In this document: positions 1-12,394 of the stretch, one piece after another | Layout: every line of letters starts with the position of its first letter | How positions within the stretch are numbered: the stretch's first letter is position 1 | The notes under the pieces: model-generated | What the model was told of the DNA's origin: nothing | The model's database searches: none | The model's input: only the letters and a program-made list of their open reading frames with translations | Source: Urophycis tenuis | Lineage: Eukaryota > Chordata > Actinopteri > Gadiformes > Phycidae | Direction: 5' to 3' | DNA: 64,000 bases | Assembly: GCA_036785325.1 (NCBI GenBank) | Contig: JAXIVH010000108.1 | Coordinates: forward strand, 539,001 to 603,000 | Made by a program: the position numbers and the translations under genes

Positions 1-246
1 CTTGCCATACGCCGTTGAAAAGCTTAGATTTCCCCGCTTAAAATGAGCCCATCCGCCAGCAGTCTGGTTGATCACAGACTAAACTGCGTCAGGTTGAATG
101 AAGTCTACCCAGCAGCTAAAAACATACCTTTAACGTTTCAATTAACATCAATCTTTCCTTACAGAACACAAATTAATTAGCTTAGTATTTCAACGACCCT
201 TTGGTGAATATAGTCTTGCCATACGCCGTTGGAAAGCTTAGATTTC

Positions 247-261
247 CCCGCTTAAAATGAG
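247..261 (-). other. CENP-B-box-like motif, 7 of 9 core positions
   Basis: Read on the minus strand this is CTCATTTTAAGCGGG. Against the known 17-bp CENP-B box (TTCG, four free bases, A, two free bases, CGGG), the A, the CGGG half and two bases of TTCG match; two TTCG positions differ. The motif recurs in most monomers with cgcttaaaatgag or cgcttataatgag. A 7/9 match can arise by chance, so this is a weak call. Confidence 0.2.
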
Positions 262-274
262 CCCATCCGCGAGC

Positions 275-294
275 AGTCTGGTTGATCACAGACT
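275..294. other. Class A hairpin (AGTCTG/CAGACT)
   Basis: AGTCTG at 275-280 and CAGACT at 289-294 form a perfect 6-bp inverted repeat around an 8-base loop (gttgatca), which contains the palindrome TGATCA. An outer pair, gcagt and actgc, adds partial dyad symmetry. It recurs in most class A monomers. It could be a protein-binding dyad or an extruding hairpin; function is not shown. Confidence 0.6.
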
Positions 295-2140
295 AAACTG
301 CGTCAGGTTGACTGAAGTCTACCCAGCAGCTAAAAACATACCTTCAACGTTTCAATTAACATCAATCTTTCCTTACAGAACACAAATTAATTTGCTTAGT
401 ATTTCAACGACCCATGAGTCAATATAGTCTTGCCATACGCCGTTGGAAAGCTTAGATTTCCCCGCTTAAAATGAGCCCATCCGCGAGCAGTCTGGTTGAT
501 CACAGACTAAACTGCGTCAGGTTGACTGAAGTCTACCCAGCAGCTAAAAACATACCTTAAACGTTTCAATTAACATCAATCTTTCCTTACAGAACACAAA
601 TTAATTAGCTTAGTATTTCAACGACCCATGAGTCAATATAGTCTTGCCATACGCCGTTGGAAAGCGTAGATTTCCCCGCTTAAAATGAGCCCATCCGCGA
701 GCAGTCTGGTTGATCACAGACTGAACTGCGTCAGGTTGACTGAAGTCTACCCAGCAGCTTAAAACATACCTTCAACGTTTCAATTAACATCAATCTTTCC
801 TTACAGAACACAAATTAATTAGCTTAGTATTTCAATGACCCATGAGGCAATATAGTCTTGCAATAAGCCGTTGGAAAGCTTAGATTTCCCCGCTTAAAAT
901 GAGCCCATCCGCGAGCAGTCTGGTTGATCACAGACTAAACTGCGTCAGGTTGAATGAAGTCTACCCAGCAGCTAAAAACATACCTTTAACGTTTCAATTA
1001 ACATCAATCTTTCCTTACAGAACACAAATTAATTAGCTTAGTATTTCAAAGGCCCTTTGGTGAATATAGTCTTGCCATACGCCGTTGAAAAGCTTAGATT
1101 TCCCCGCTTAAAATGAGCCCATCCGCCAGCAGTCTGGTTGATCACAGACTAAACTGCGTCAGGTTGAATGAAGTCTACCCAGCAGCTAAAAACATACCTT
1201 TAACGTTTCAATTAACATCAATCTTTCCTTACAGAACACAAATTAATTAGCTTAGTATTTCAACGACCCTTTGGTGAATATAGTCTTGCCATACGCCGTT
1301 GGAAAGCTTAGATTTCCCCGCTCATAATGAGCCCATCCCCGAGCAATTTGGTTGCTCGCAGACTAAACTGCGTCAAGTTGACTGAAGTCTACCCAGCAGC
1401 TAAAAACATACCTTCAACGTTTCAATTAACATCAATCTTTCCTTACAGAACACAAATTAATTAGCTTAGTATTTCAACGACCCATGAGTCAATATAGTCT
1501 TGCCATACGCCGTTGGAAAGCTTAGATTTCCCCGCTTAAAATGAGCCCATCCGCGAGCAGTCTGGTTGATCACAGACTAAACTGCGTCAGGTTGACTGAA
1601 GTCTACCCAGCAGCTTAAAACATACCTTCAACGTTTCAATTAACATCAATCTTTCCTTACAGAAAACAAATTAATTAGCTTAGTATTTCAATGACCCATG
1701 AGGCAATATAGTCTTGCAATACGCCGTTGGAAAGCTTAGATTTCCCCGCTTAAAATGAGCCCATCCGCGAGCAGTCTAGTTGATCACAGACTAAACTGCG
1801 TCAGGTTGAATTAAGTCTTCCCAGCAGCTAAAAACATACCTTTAACGTTTCAATTAACATCAATCTTTCCTTACAGAACACAAATTAATTAGCTTAGTAT
1901 TTCAAAGGCCCTTTGGTGAATATAGTCTTGCCATACGCCGTTGGGAACCTTAGATTTCCCCGCTTAAAAAGAGCCCATCCGCGAGCAGTCTGGTTGATCA
2001 CAGACTAAACTGCGTCAGGTTGACTGAAGTCTACCCAGCAGCTAAAAACATACCTTCAACTTTTCAATTAACATCAATCTTTCCTTACAGATCACAAATT
2101 AATTAGCTTAGTATTTCAACGACCCATGAGTCAATATAGT

Positions 2141-2354
2141 CTTGCCATACGCCGTTGGAAAGCTTAGATTTCCCCGCTTATAATGAGCCCATCCTTGAGC
2201 AATTTGGTTGCTCACAGACAAAACTGTGTCAGGTTGAGTGAAGTCTACCCAGCAGCTAAAAACATACCTTAAACGTTTCAATTAACATCAATCTTTCCTT
2301 ACAGAACACAAATTAATTAGCTTAGTATTTCAACGACCCTTTGGTGAATATAGT
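2141..2354 (+). repeat. Reference monomer, class B (gctc type)
   Basis: A full 214-bp unit of the second major class. It has cttataatgagcc, then ccttgagcaatttggttgctc, and usually gacaaaactgtgtcagg. Related class B units carry ccgagcgatttgg with ctcagagac, or ctcataatg with ccgagcaatttgg. Class B is scattered through 1-12 kb and becomes common from about 13.5 kb and around the inserts. Confidence 0.93.
2197..2213. other. Class B hairpin (GAGCAA/TTGCTC)
   Basis: GAGCAA at 2197-2202 and TTGCTC at 2208-2213 form a perfect 6-bp stem with a TTTGG loop. It occupies the same part of the monomer as the class A hairpin but pairs different bases. In gagcgatttgg variants one pair becomes a G.T wobble. 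Confidence 0.6.
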
Positions 2355-3210
2355 CTTGCCATACGCCGTTGGAAAGCTTAGATTTCCCCGCTTAAAATGA
2401 GCCCATCTGCGAGCAGTCTGGTTGATCACAGACTAAACTGCGTCAGGTTGACTGAAGTCTACCCAGCAGCTTAAAACATACCTTCAACGTTTCAATTAAC
2501 ATCAATCTTTCCTTACAGAACACAAATTAATTAGCTTAGTATTTCAATGACCCATGAGGCAATATAGTCTTGCAATACGCCGTTGGAAAGCTTAGATTTC
2601 CCCGCTTAAAATGAGCCCATCCGCGAGCAGTCTGGTTGATCACAGACTAAACTGCGTCAGGTTGACTGAAGTCTACCCAGCAGCTAAAAACATACCTTAA
2701 ACGTTTCAATTAACATCAATCTTTCCTTACAGAACACAAATTAATTAGCTTAGTATTTCAACGACCCATGAGTCAATATAGTCTTGCCATACGCCGTTGG
2801 AAAGCTTAGATTTCCCCGCTTAAAATGAGCCCATCCGCGAGCAGTCTGGTTGATCACAGACTAAACTGCGTCAGGTTGACTGAAGTCTACCCAGCAGCTT
2901 AAAACATACCTTCAACGTTTCAATTAACATCAATCTTTCCTTACAGAACACAAATTAATTAGCTTAGTATTTCAATGACCCATGAGGCAATATAGTCTTG
3001 CAATACGCCGTTGGAAAGCTTAGATTTCCCCGCTTAAAATGAGCCCATCCGCGAGCAGTCTGGTTGATCACAGACTAAACTGCGTCAGGTTGAATGAAGT
3101 CTACCCAGCAGCTAAAAACATACCTTTAACGTTTCAATTAACATCAATCTTTCCTTACAGAACACAAATTAATTAGCTTAGTATTTCAAAGGCCCTTTGG
3201 TGAATATAGT

Positions 3211-6200
3211 CTTGCCATACGCCGTTGAAAAGCTTAGATTTCCCCGCTTAAAATGAGCCCATCCGCCAGCAGTCTGGTTGATCACAGACTAAACTGCGTC
3301 AGGTTGAATGAAGTCTACCCAGCAGCTAAAAACATACCTTTAACGTTTCAATTAACATCAATCTTTCCTTACAGAACACAAATTAATTAGCTTAGTATTT
3401 CAACGACCCTTTGGTGAATATAGTCTTGCCATACGCCGTTGGAAAGCTTAGATTTCCCCGCTTAAAATGAGCCCATCCGCGAGCAGTCTGGTTGATCACA
3501 GACTAAACTGCGTCAGGTTGACTGAAGTCTACCCAGCAGCTAAAAACATACCTTCAACGTTTCAATTAACATCAATCTTTCCTTACAGAACACAAATTAA
3601 TTAGCTTAGTATTTCAATGACCCATGAGGCAATATAGTCTTGCAATACGCCGTTGGAAAGCTTAGATTTCCCCGCTTAAAATGAGCCCATCCGCGAGCAG
3701 TCTGGTTGATCACAGACTAAACTGCGTCAGGTTGAATGAAGTCTACCCAGCAGCTAAAAACATACCTTTAACGTTTCAATTAACATCAATCTTTCCTTAC
3801 AGAACACAAATTAATTAGCTTAGTATTTCAAAGGCCCTTTGGTGAATATAGTCTTGCCATACGCCGTTGAAAAGCTTAGATTTCCCCGCTTAAAATGAGC
3901 CCATCCGCCAGCAGTCTGGTTGATCACAGACTAAACTGCGTCAGGTTGAATGAAGTCTACCCAGCAGCTAAAAACATACCTTTAACGTTTCAATTAACAT
4001 CAATCTTTCCTTACAGAACACAAATTAATTAGCTTAGTATTTCAACGACCCTTTGGTGAATATAGTCTTGCCATACGCCGTTGGAAAGCTTAGATTTCCC
4101 CGCTCATAATGAGCCCATCCCCGAGCAATTTGGTTGCTCACAGACTAAACTGCGTCAAGTTGACTGAAGTCTACCCAGCAGCTAAAAACATACCTTAAAC
4201 GTTTCAATTAACATCAATCTTTCCTTACAGAACACAAATTAATTAGCTTAGTATTTCAACGACCCATGAGTCAATATAGTCTTGCCATACGCCGTTGGAA
4301 AGCTTAGATTTCCCCGCTTAAAATGAGCCCATCCGCGAGCAGTCTGGTTGATCACAGACTAAACTGCGTCAGGTTGACTGAAGTCTACCCAGCAGCTAAA
4401 AACATACCTTCAACGTTTCAATTAACATCAATCTTTCCTTACAGAACACAAATTAATTAGCTTAGTATTTCAACGACCCATGAGTCAATATAGTCTTGCC
4501 ATACGCCGTTGGAAAGCTTAGATTTTCCCGCTTAAAATGAGCCCATCCCCGAGCGATTTGGTTGCTCAGAGACAAAACTGCGTCAGGTTGACTGAAGTCT
4601 ACCCAGCAGCTAAAAACATACCTTAAACGTTTCAATTAACATCAATCTTTCCTTACAGAACACAAATTAATTAGCTTAGTATTTCAACGACCCATGAGTC
4701 AATATAGTCTTGCCATACGCCGTTGGAAAGCTTAGATTTCCCCGCTTAAAATGAGCCCATCCGCGAGCAGTCTGGTTGATCACAGACTAAACTGCGTCAG
4801 GTTGACTGAAGTCTACCCAGCAGCTTAAAACATACCTTCAACGTTTCAATTAACATCAATCTTTCCTTACAGAACACAAATTAATTAGCTTAGTATTTCA
4901 ATGACCCATGAGGCAATATAGTATTGCAATACGCCGTTGGAAAGCTTAGATTTCCCCGCTTAAAATGAGCCCATCCGCGAGCAGTCTGGTTGATCACAGA
5001 CTAAACTGCGTCAGGTTGAATGAAGTCTACCCAGCAGCTAAAAACATACCTTTAACGTTTCAATTAACATCAATCTTTCCTTACAGAACACAAATTAATT
5101 AGCTTAGTATTTCAAAGGCCCTTTGGTGAATATAGTCTTGCCATACGCCGTTGAAAAGCTTAGATTTCCCCGCTTAAAATGAGCCCATCCGCCAGCAGTC
5201 GTGTTGATCACAGACTAAACTGCGTCAGGTTGAATGAAGTCTACCCAGCAGCTAAAAACATACCTTTAACGTTTCAATTAACATCAATCTTTCCTTACAG
5301 AACACAAATTAATTAGCTTAGTATTTCAACGACCCTTTGGTGAATAAAGTCTTGCCATACGCCGTTGGAAAGCTTAGATTTCCCCGCTCATAATGAGCCC
5401 ATCCCCGAGCAATTTGGTTGCTCACAGACTAAACTGCGTCAAGTTGACTGAAGTCTACCCAGCAGCTAAAAACATACCTTCAACGTTTCAATTAACATCA
5501 ATCTTTCCTTACAGAACACAAATTAATTAGCTTAGTATTTCAACGACCCATGAGTCAATATAGTCTTGCCATACGCCGTTGGAAAGCTTAGATTTCCCCG
5601 CTTAAAATGAGCCCATCCGCGAGCAGTCTGGTTGATCACAGACTAAACTGCGTCAGGTTGACTGAAGTCTACCCAGCAGCTAAAAACATACCTTAAACGT
5701 TTCAATTAACATCAATCTTTCCTTACAGAACACAAATTAATTAGCTTAGTATTTCAACGACCCATGAGTCAATATAGTCTTGCCATACGCCGTTGGAAAG
5801 CTTAGATTTCCCCGCTTAAAATGAGCCCATCCGCGAGCAGTCTGGTTGATCACAGACTAAACTGCGTCAGGTTGACTGAAGTCTACCCAGCAGCTAAAAA
5901 CATACCTTCAACGTTTCAATTAACATCAATCTTTCCTTACAGAACACAAATTAATTAGCTTAGTATTTCAACGACCCATGAGTCAATATAGTCTTGCCAT
6001 ACGCCGTTGGAAAGCTTAGATTTCCCCGCTTAAAATGAGCCCATCCGCGAGCAGTCTGGTTGATCACAGACTAAACTGCGTCAGGTTGACTGAAGTCTAC
6101 CCAGCAGCTAAAAACATACCTTCAACGTTTCAATTAACATCAATCTTTCCTTACAGAACACAAATTAATTAGCTTAGTATTTCAACGACCCATGAGTCAA

Positions 6201-6634
6201 TATAGTCTTGCCATACGCCGTTGGAAAGCTTAGATTTCCCCGCTTAAAATGAGCCCATCCGCGAGCAGTCTGGTTGATCACAGACTAAACTGCGTCAGGT
6301 TGACTGAAGTCTACCCAGCAGCTTAAAACATACCTTCAACGTTTCAATTAACATCAATCTTTCCTTACAGAACACAAATTAATTAGCTTAGTATTTCAAT
6401 GACCCATGAGGCAATATAGTCTTGCAATACGCCGTTGGAAAGCTTAGATTTCCCCGCTTAAAATGAGCCCATCCGCGAGCAGTCTGGTTGATCACAGATT
6501 AAACTGCGTCAGGTTGAATGAAGTCTACCCAGCAGCTAAAAACATACCTTTAACGTTTCAATTAACATCAATCTTTCCTTACAGAACACAAATTAATTAG
6601 CTTAGTATTTCAAAGGCCCTTTGGTGAATATAGT
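3211..6634 (+). repeat. Sixteen-monomer satellite stretch between HOR copies
   Basis: Sixteen monomers mostly of the gaaaag, gcgagc and ctcataatg types, starting points at 3211, 3853 and 5137. It shares variants with the flanking 15-monomer repeats but not their order. Private markers include tagtattgca near 4921 and tcgtgttgatc near 5199, both found again 28,462 bp downstream. Confidence 0.85.
4281..5760 (+). repeat. Satellite segment duplicated at 32743-34220
   Basis: About seven monomers match 32743-34220 at a shift of 28,462 bp (133 monomers). Shared private variants are gattttcccgctt near 4522, gtattgcaat at 4921, gtgttgatc at 5201 and gaataaagtc near 5342. The order diverges just after 5760. 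Confidence 0.8.
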
Positions 6635-9600
6635 CTTGCCATACGCCGTTGAAAAGCTTAGATTTCCCCGCTTAAAATGAGCCCATCCGCCAGCAGTCTG
6701 GTTGATCACAGACTAAACTGCGTCAGGTTGAATGAAGTCTACCCAGCAGCTAAAAACATACCTTTAACGTTTCAATTAACATCAATCTTTCCTTACAGAA
6801 CACAAATTAATTAGCTTAGTATTTCAACGACCCTTTGGTGAATATAGTCTTGCCATACGCCGTTGGAAAGCTTAGATTTCCCCGCTTAAAATGAGCCCAT
6901 CCGCGAGCAGTCTGGTTGATCACAGACTAAACTGCGTCAGGTTGACTGAAGTCTACCCAGCAGCTAAAAACATACCTTCAACGTTTCAATTAACATCAAT
7001 CTTTCCTTACAGAACACAAATTAATTTGCTTAGTATTTCAACGACCCATGAGTCAATATAGTCTTGCCATACGCCGTTGGAAAGCTTAGATTTCCCCGCT
7101 TAAAATGAGCCCATCCGCGAGCAGTCTGGTTGATCACAGACTAAACTGCGTCAGGTTGACTGAAGTCTACCCAGCAGCTAAAAACATACCTTAAACGTTT
7201 CAATTAACATCAATCTTTCCTTACAGAACACAAATTAATTAGCTTAGTATTTCAACGACCCATGAGTCAATATAGTCTTGCCATACGCCGTTGGAAAGCG
7301 TAGATTTCCCCGCTTAAAATGAGCCCATCCGCGAGCAGTCTGGTTGATCACAGACTGAACTGCGTCAGGTTGACTGAAGTCTACCCAGCAGCTTAAAACA
7401 TACCTTCAACGTTTCAATTAACATCAATCTTTCCTTACAGAACACAAATTAATTAGCTTAGTATTTCAATGACCCATGAGGCAATATAGTCTTGCAATAA
7501 GCCGTTGGAAAGCTTAGATTTCCCCGCTTAAAATGAGCCCATCCGCGAGCAGTCTGGTTGATCACAGACTAAACTGCGTCAGGTTGAATGAAGTCTACCC
7601 AGCAGCTAAAAACATACCTTTAACGTTTCAATTAACATCAATCTTTCCTTACAGAACACAAATTAATTAGCTTAGTATTTCAAAGGCCCTTTGGTGAATA
7701 TAGTCTTGCCATACGCCGTTGAAAAGCTTAGATTTCCCCGCTTAAAATGAGCCCATCCGCCAGCAGTCTGGTTGATCACAGACTAAACTGCGTCAGGTTG
7801 AATGAAGTCTACCCAGCAGCTAAAAACATACCTTTAACGTTTCAATTAACATCAATCTTTCCTTACAGAACACAAATTAATTAGCTTAGTATTTCAACGA
7901 CCCTTTGGTGAATATAGTCTTGCCATACGCCGTTGGAAAGCTTAGATTTCCCCGCTCATAATGAGCCCATCCCCGAGCAATTTGGTTGCTCGCAGACTAA
8001 ACTGCGTCAAGTTGACTGAAGTCTACCCAGCAGCTAAAAACATACCTTCAACGTTTCAATTAACATCAATCTTTCCTTACAGAACACAAATTAATTAGCT
8101 TAGTATTTCAACGACCCATGAGTCAATATAGTCTTGCCATACGCCGTTGGAAAGCTTAGATTTCCCCGCTTAAAATGAGCCCATCCGCGAGCAGTCTGGT
8201 TGATCACAGACTAAACTGCGTCAGGTTGACTGAAGTCTACCCAGCAGCTTAAAACATACCTTCAACGTTTCAATTAACATCAATCTTTCCTTACAGAAAA
8301 CAAATTAATTAGCTTAGTATTTCAATGACCCATGAGGCAATATAGTCTTGCAATACGCCGTTGGAAAGCTTAGATTTCCCCGCTTAAAATGAGCCCATCC
8401 GCGAGCAGTCTAGTTGATCACAGACTAAACTGCGTCAGGTTGAATTAAGTCTTCCCAGCAGCTAAAAACATACCTTTAACGTTTCAATTAACATCAATCT
8501 TTCCTTACAGAACACAAATTAATTAGCTTAGTATTTCAAAGGCCCTTTGGTGAATATAGTCTTGCCATACGCCGTTGGGAACCTTAGATTTCCCCGCTTA
8601 AAAAGAGCCCATCCGCGAGCAGTCTGGTTGATCACAGACTAAACTGCGTCAGGTTGACTGAAGTCTACCCAGCAGCTAAAAACATACCTTCAACTTTTCA
8701 ATTAACATCAATCTTTCCTTACAGATCACAAATTAATTAGCTTAGTATTTCAACGACCCATGAGTCAATATAGTCTTGCCATACGCCGTTGGAAAGCTTA
8801 GATTTCCCCGCTTATAATGAGCCCATCCTTGAGCAATTTGGTTGCTCACAGACAAAACTGTGTCAGGTTGAGTGAAGTCTACCCAGCAGCTAAAAACATA
8901 CCTTAAACGTTTCAATTAACATCAATCTTTCCTTACAGAACACAAATTAATTAGCTTAGTATTTCAACGACCCTTTGGTGAATATAGTCTTGCCATACGC
9001 CGTTGGAAAGCTTAGATTTCCCCGCTTAAAATGAGCCCATCTGCGAGCAGTCTGGTTGATCACAGACTAAACTGCGTCAGGTTGACTGAAGTCTACCCAG
9101 CAGCTTAAAACATACCTTCAACGTTTCAATTAACATCAATCTTTCCTTACAGAACACAAATTAATTAGCTTAGTATTTCAATGACCCATGAGGCAATATA
9201 GTCTTGCAATACGCCGTTGGAAAGCTTAGATTTCCCCGCTTAAAATGAGCCCATCCGCGAGCAGTCTGGTTGATCACAGACTAAACTGCGTCAGGTTGAC
9301 TGAAGTCTACCCAGCAGCTAAAAACATACCTTAAACGTTTCAATTAACATCAATCTTTCCTTACAGAACACAAATTAATTAGCTTAGTATTTCAACGACC
9401 CATGAGTCAATATAGTCTTGCCATACGCCGTTGGAAAGCTTAGATTTCCCCGCTTAAAATGAGCCCATCCGCGAGCAGTCTGGTTGATCACAGACTAAAC
9501 TGCGTCAGGTTGACTGAAGTCTACCCAGCAGCTTAAAACATACCTTCAACGTTTCAATTAACATCAATCTTTCCTTACAGAACACAAATTAATTAGCTTA

Positions 9601-9844
9601 GTATTTCAATGACCCATGAGGCAATATAGTCTTGCAATACGCCGTTGGAAAGCTTAGATTTCCCCGCTTAAAATGAGCCCATCCGCGAGCAGTCTGGTTG
9701 ATCACAGACTAAACTGCGTCAGGTTGAATGAAGTCTACCCAGCAGCTAAAAACATACCTTTAACGTTTCAATTAACATCAATCTTTCCTTACAGAACACA
9801 AATTAATTAGCTTAGTATTTCAAAGGCCCTTTGGTGAATATAGT
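6635..9844 (+). repeat. 15-monomer higher-order repeat, copy 2
   Basis: A near-identical copy of 1-3210: aatttgctt at 7025 versus 391, aaagcg at 7295 versus 661, each shifted by exactly 6,634 bp. It is followed immediately by copy 3, so 6635 to about 11342 is a true tandem 3,210-bp repeat. Confidence 0.9.
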
Positions 9845-12394
9845 CTTGCCATACGCCGTTGAAAAGCTTAGATTTCCCCGCTTAAAATGAGCCCATCCGC
9901 CAGCAGTCTGGTTGATCACAGACTAAACTGCGTCAGGTTGAATGAAGTCTACCCAGCAGCTAAAAACATACCTTTAACGTTTCAATTAACATCAATCTTT
10001 CCTTACAGAACACAAATTAATTAGCTTAGTATTTCAACGACCCTTTGGTGAATATAGTCTTGCCATACGCCGTTGGAAAGCTTAGATTTCCCCGCTTAAA
10101 ATGAGCCCATCCGCGAGCAGTCTGGTTGATCACAGACTAAACTGCGTCAGGTTGACTGAAGTCTACCCAGCAGCTAAAAACATACCTTCAACGTTTCAAT
10201 TAACATCAATCTTTCCTTACAGAACACAAATTAATTTGCTTAGTATTTCAACGACCCATGAGTCAATATAGTCTTGCCATACGCCGTTGGAAAGCTTAGA
10301 TTTCCCCGCTTAAAATGAGCCCATCCGCGAGCAGTCTGGTTGATCACAGACTAAACTGCGTCAGGTTGACTGAAGTCTACCCAGCAGCTAAAAACATACC
10401 TTAAACGTTTCAATTAACATCAATCTTTCCTTACAGAACACAAATTAATTAGCTTAGTATTTCAACGACCCATGAGTCAATATAGTCTTGCCATACGCCG
10501 TTGGAAAGCGTAGATTTCCCCGCTTAAAATGAGCCCATCCGCGAGCAGTCTGGTTGATCACAGACTGAACTGCGTCAGGTTGACTGAAGTCTACCCAGCA
10601 GCTTAAAACATACCTTCAACGTTTCAATTAACATCAATCTTTCCTTACAGAACACAAATTAATTAGCTTAGTATTTCAATGACCCATGAGGCAATATAGT
10701 CTTGCAATAAGCCGTTGGAAAGCTTAGATTTCCCCGCTTAAAATGAGCCCATCCGCGAGCAGTCTGGTTGATCACAGACTAAACTGCGTCAGGTTGAATG
10801 AAGTCTACCCAGCAGCTAAAAACATACCTTTAACGTTTCAATTAACATCAATCTTTCCTTACAGAACACAAATTAATTAGCTTAGTATTTCAAAGGCCCT
10901 TTGGTGAATATAGTCTTGCCATACGCCGTTGAAAAGCTTAGATTTCCCCGCTTAAAATGAGCCCATCCGCCAGCAGTCTGGTTGATCACAGACTAAACTG
11001 CGTCAGGTTGAATGAAGTCTACCCAGCAGCTAAAAACATACCTTTAACGTTTCAATTAACATCAATCTTTCCTTACAGAACACAAATTAATTAGCTTAGT
11101 ATTTCAACGACCCTTTGGTGAATATAGTCTTGCCATACGCCGTTGGAAAGCTTAGATTTCCCCGCTCATAATGAGCCCATCCCCGAGCAATTTGGTTGCT
11201 CGCAGACTAAACTGCGTCAAGTTGACTGAAGTCTACCCAGCAGCTAAAAACATACCTTCAACGTTTCAATTAACATCAATCTTTCCTTACAGAACACAAA
11301 TTAATTAGCTTAGTATTTCAACGACCCATGAGTCAATATAGTCTTGCCATACGCCGTTGGAAAGCTTCGATTTCCCCGCTTAAAATGAGCCCATCCGCGA
11401 GCAGTCTGGTTGATCACAGACTAAACTGCGTCAGGTTGACTGAAGTCTACCCAGCAGCTAAAAACATACCTTCAACGTTTCAATTAACATCAATCTTTCC
11501 TTACAGAACACAAATTAATTAGCTTAGTATTTCAACGACCCATGAGTCAATATAGTCTTGCCATACGCCGTTGGAAAGCTTAGATTTCCCCGCTTAAAAT
11601 GAGCCCATCCGCGAGCAGTCTGGTTGATCACAGACTAAACTGCGACAGGTTGACTGAAGTCTACCCAGAAGCTAAAAACATACCTTAAACGTTTCAATTA
11701 ACATCAATCTTTCCTTACAGAACACAAATTAATTAGCTTAGTATTTCAACGACCCATGAGTCAATATAGTCTTGCCATACGCCGTTGGAAAGCTTAGATT
11801 TCCCCGCTTAAAATGAGCCCATCCGCGAGCAGTCTGGTTGATCACAGACTAAACTGCGTCAGGTTGACTGAAGTCTACCCAGCAGCTTAAAACATACCTT
11901 CAACGTTTCAATTAACATCAATCTTTCCTTACAGAACACAAATTAATTAGCTTAGTATTTCAATGACCCATGAGGCAATATAGTCTTGCAATACGCCGTT
12001 GGAAAGCTTAGATTTCCCCGCTTAAAATGAGCCCATCCGCGAGCAGTCTAGTTGATCACAGACTAAACTGCGTCAGGTTGAATTAAGTCTTCCCAGCAGC
12101 TAAAAACATACCTTTAACGTTTCAATTAACATCAATCTTTCCTTACAGAACACAAATTAATTAGCTTAGTATTTCAAAGGCCCTTTGGTGAATATAGTCT
12201 TGCCATACGCCGTTGGGAACCTTAGATTTCCCCGCTTAAAAAGAGCCCATCCGCGAGCAGTCTGGTTGATCACAGACTAAACTGCGTCAGGTTGACTGAA
12301 GTCTACCCAGCAGCTAAAAACATACCTTCAACTTTTCAATTAACATCAATCTTTCCTTACAGATCACAAATTAATTAGCTTAGTATTTCAACGA
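9845..12394 (+). repeat. 15-monomer higher-order repeat, copy 3, rearranged
   Basis: It follows copy 2 at a 3,210-bp shift up to the ctcataatg monomer ending near 11342. Two extra monomers (11343 and 11557, the second with gcgacagg and cccagaagc) are then present before the shared order resumes to the gggaacc monomer near 12207. Compared with its duplicate at 36.8-39.3 kb, one cttataatg monomer is missing at about 12390. Confidence 0.8.

Larger units (their letters stand above)
215..428 (+). repeat. Reference monomer, class A (gatc type)
   Basis: One full 214-bp unit of the commonest class. Key landmarks are the HindIII site near its start, the segment gcgagcagtctggttgatca, and an A/T-rich end holding the palindrome AATTAATT. 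Class A is marked by GATCA, which contains a BclI site (TGATCA), and by agtctgg. Subclasses differ at gcgagc versus gccagc, at taaa/tcaa/ttaa before cgtttc, and at catgagtc/ctttggtg/catgaggc near the monomer boundary. Confidence 0.95.
1..3210 (+). repeat. 15-monomer higher-order repeat, copy 1
   Basis: Fifteen 214-bp monomers in a fixed order of variants. Diagnostic sites are aatttgctt near 390, the aaagcgtag monomer at 661, the ctcataatg/gctcgcag monomer near 1313, and the gggaacc/aaaaagag monomer near 1941. The same order recurs 6,634 bp (31 monomers) later. Confidence 0.9.

Noticed and set aside
215..428. Self-cleaving ribozyme (hammerhead-type) in the monomer.
   Set aside because: I looked on both strands for the paired CTGATGA and GAAA core elements with suitable stems and did not find them.
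11328..11522. Open frames of about 64 codons starting MSQYSLAIRRWK in satellite (also 14324, 15607, 41288, 42571).
   Set aside because: They exist only where one base change removes a TAG in a single monomer; neighbouring monomers are closed, and nothing suggests translation.
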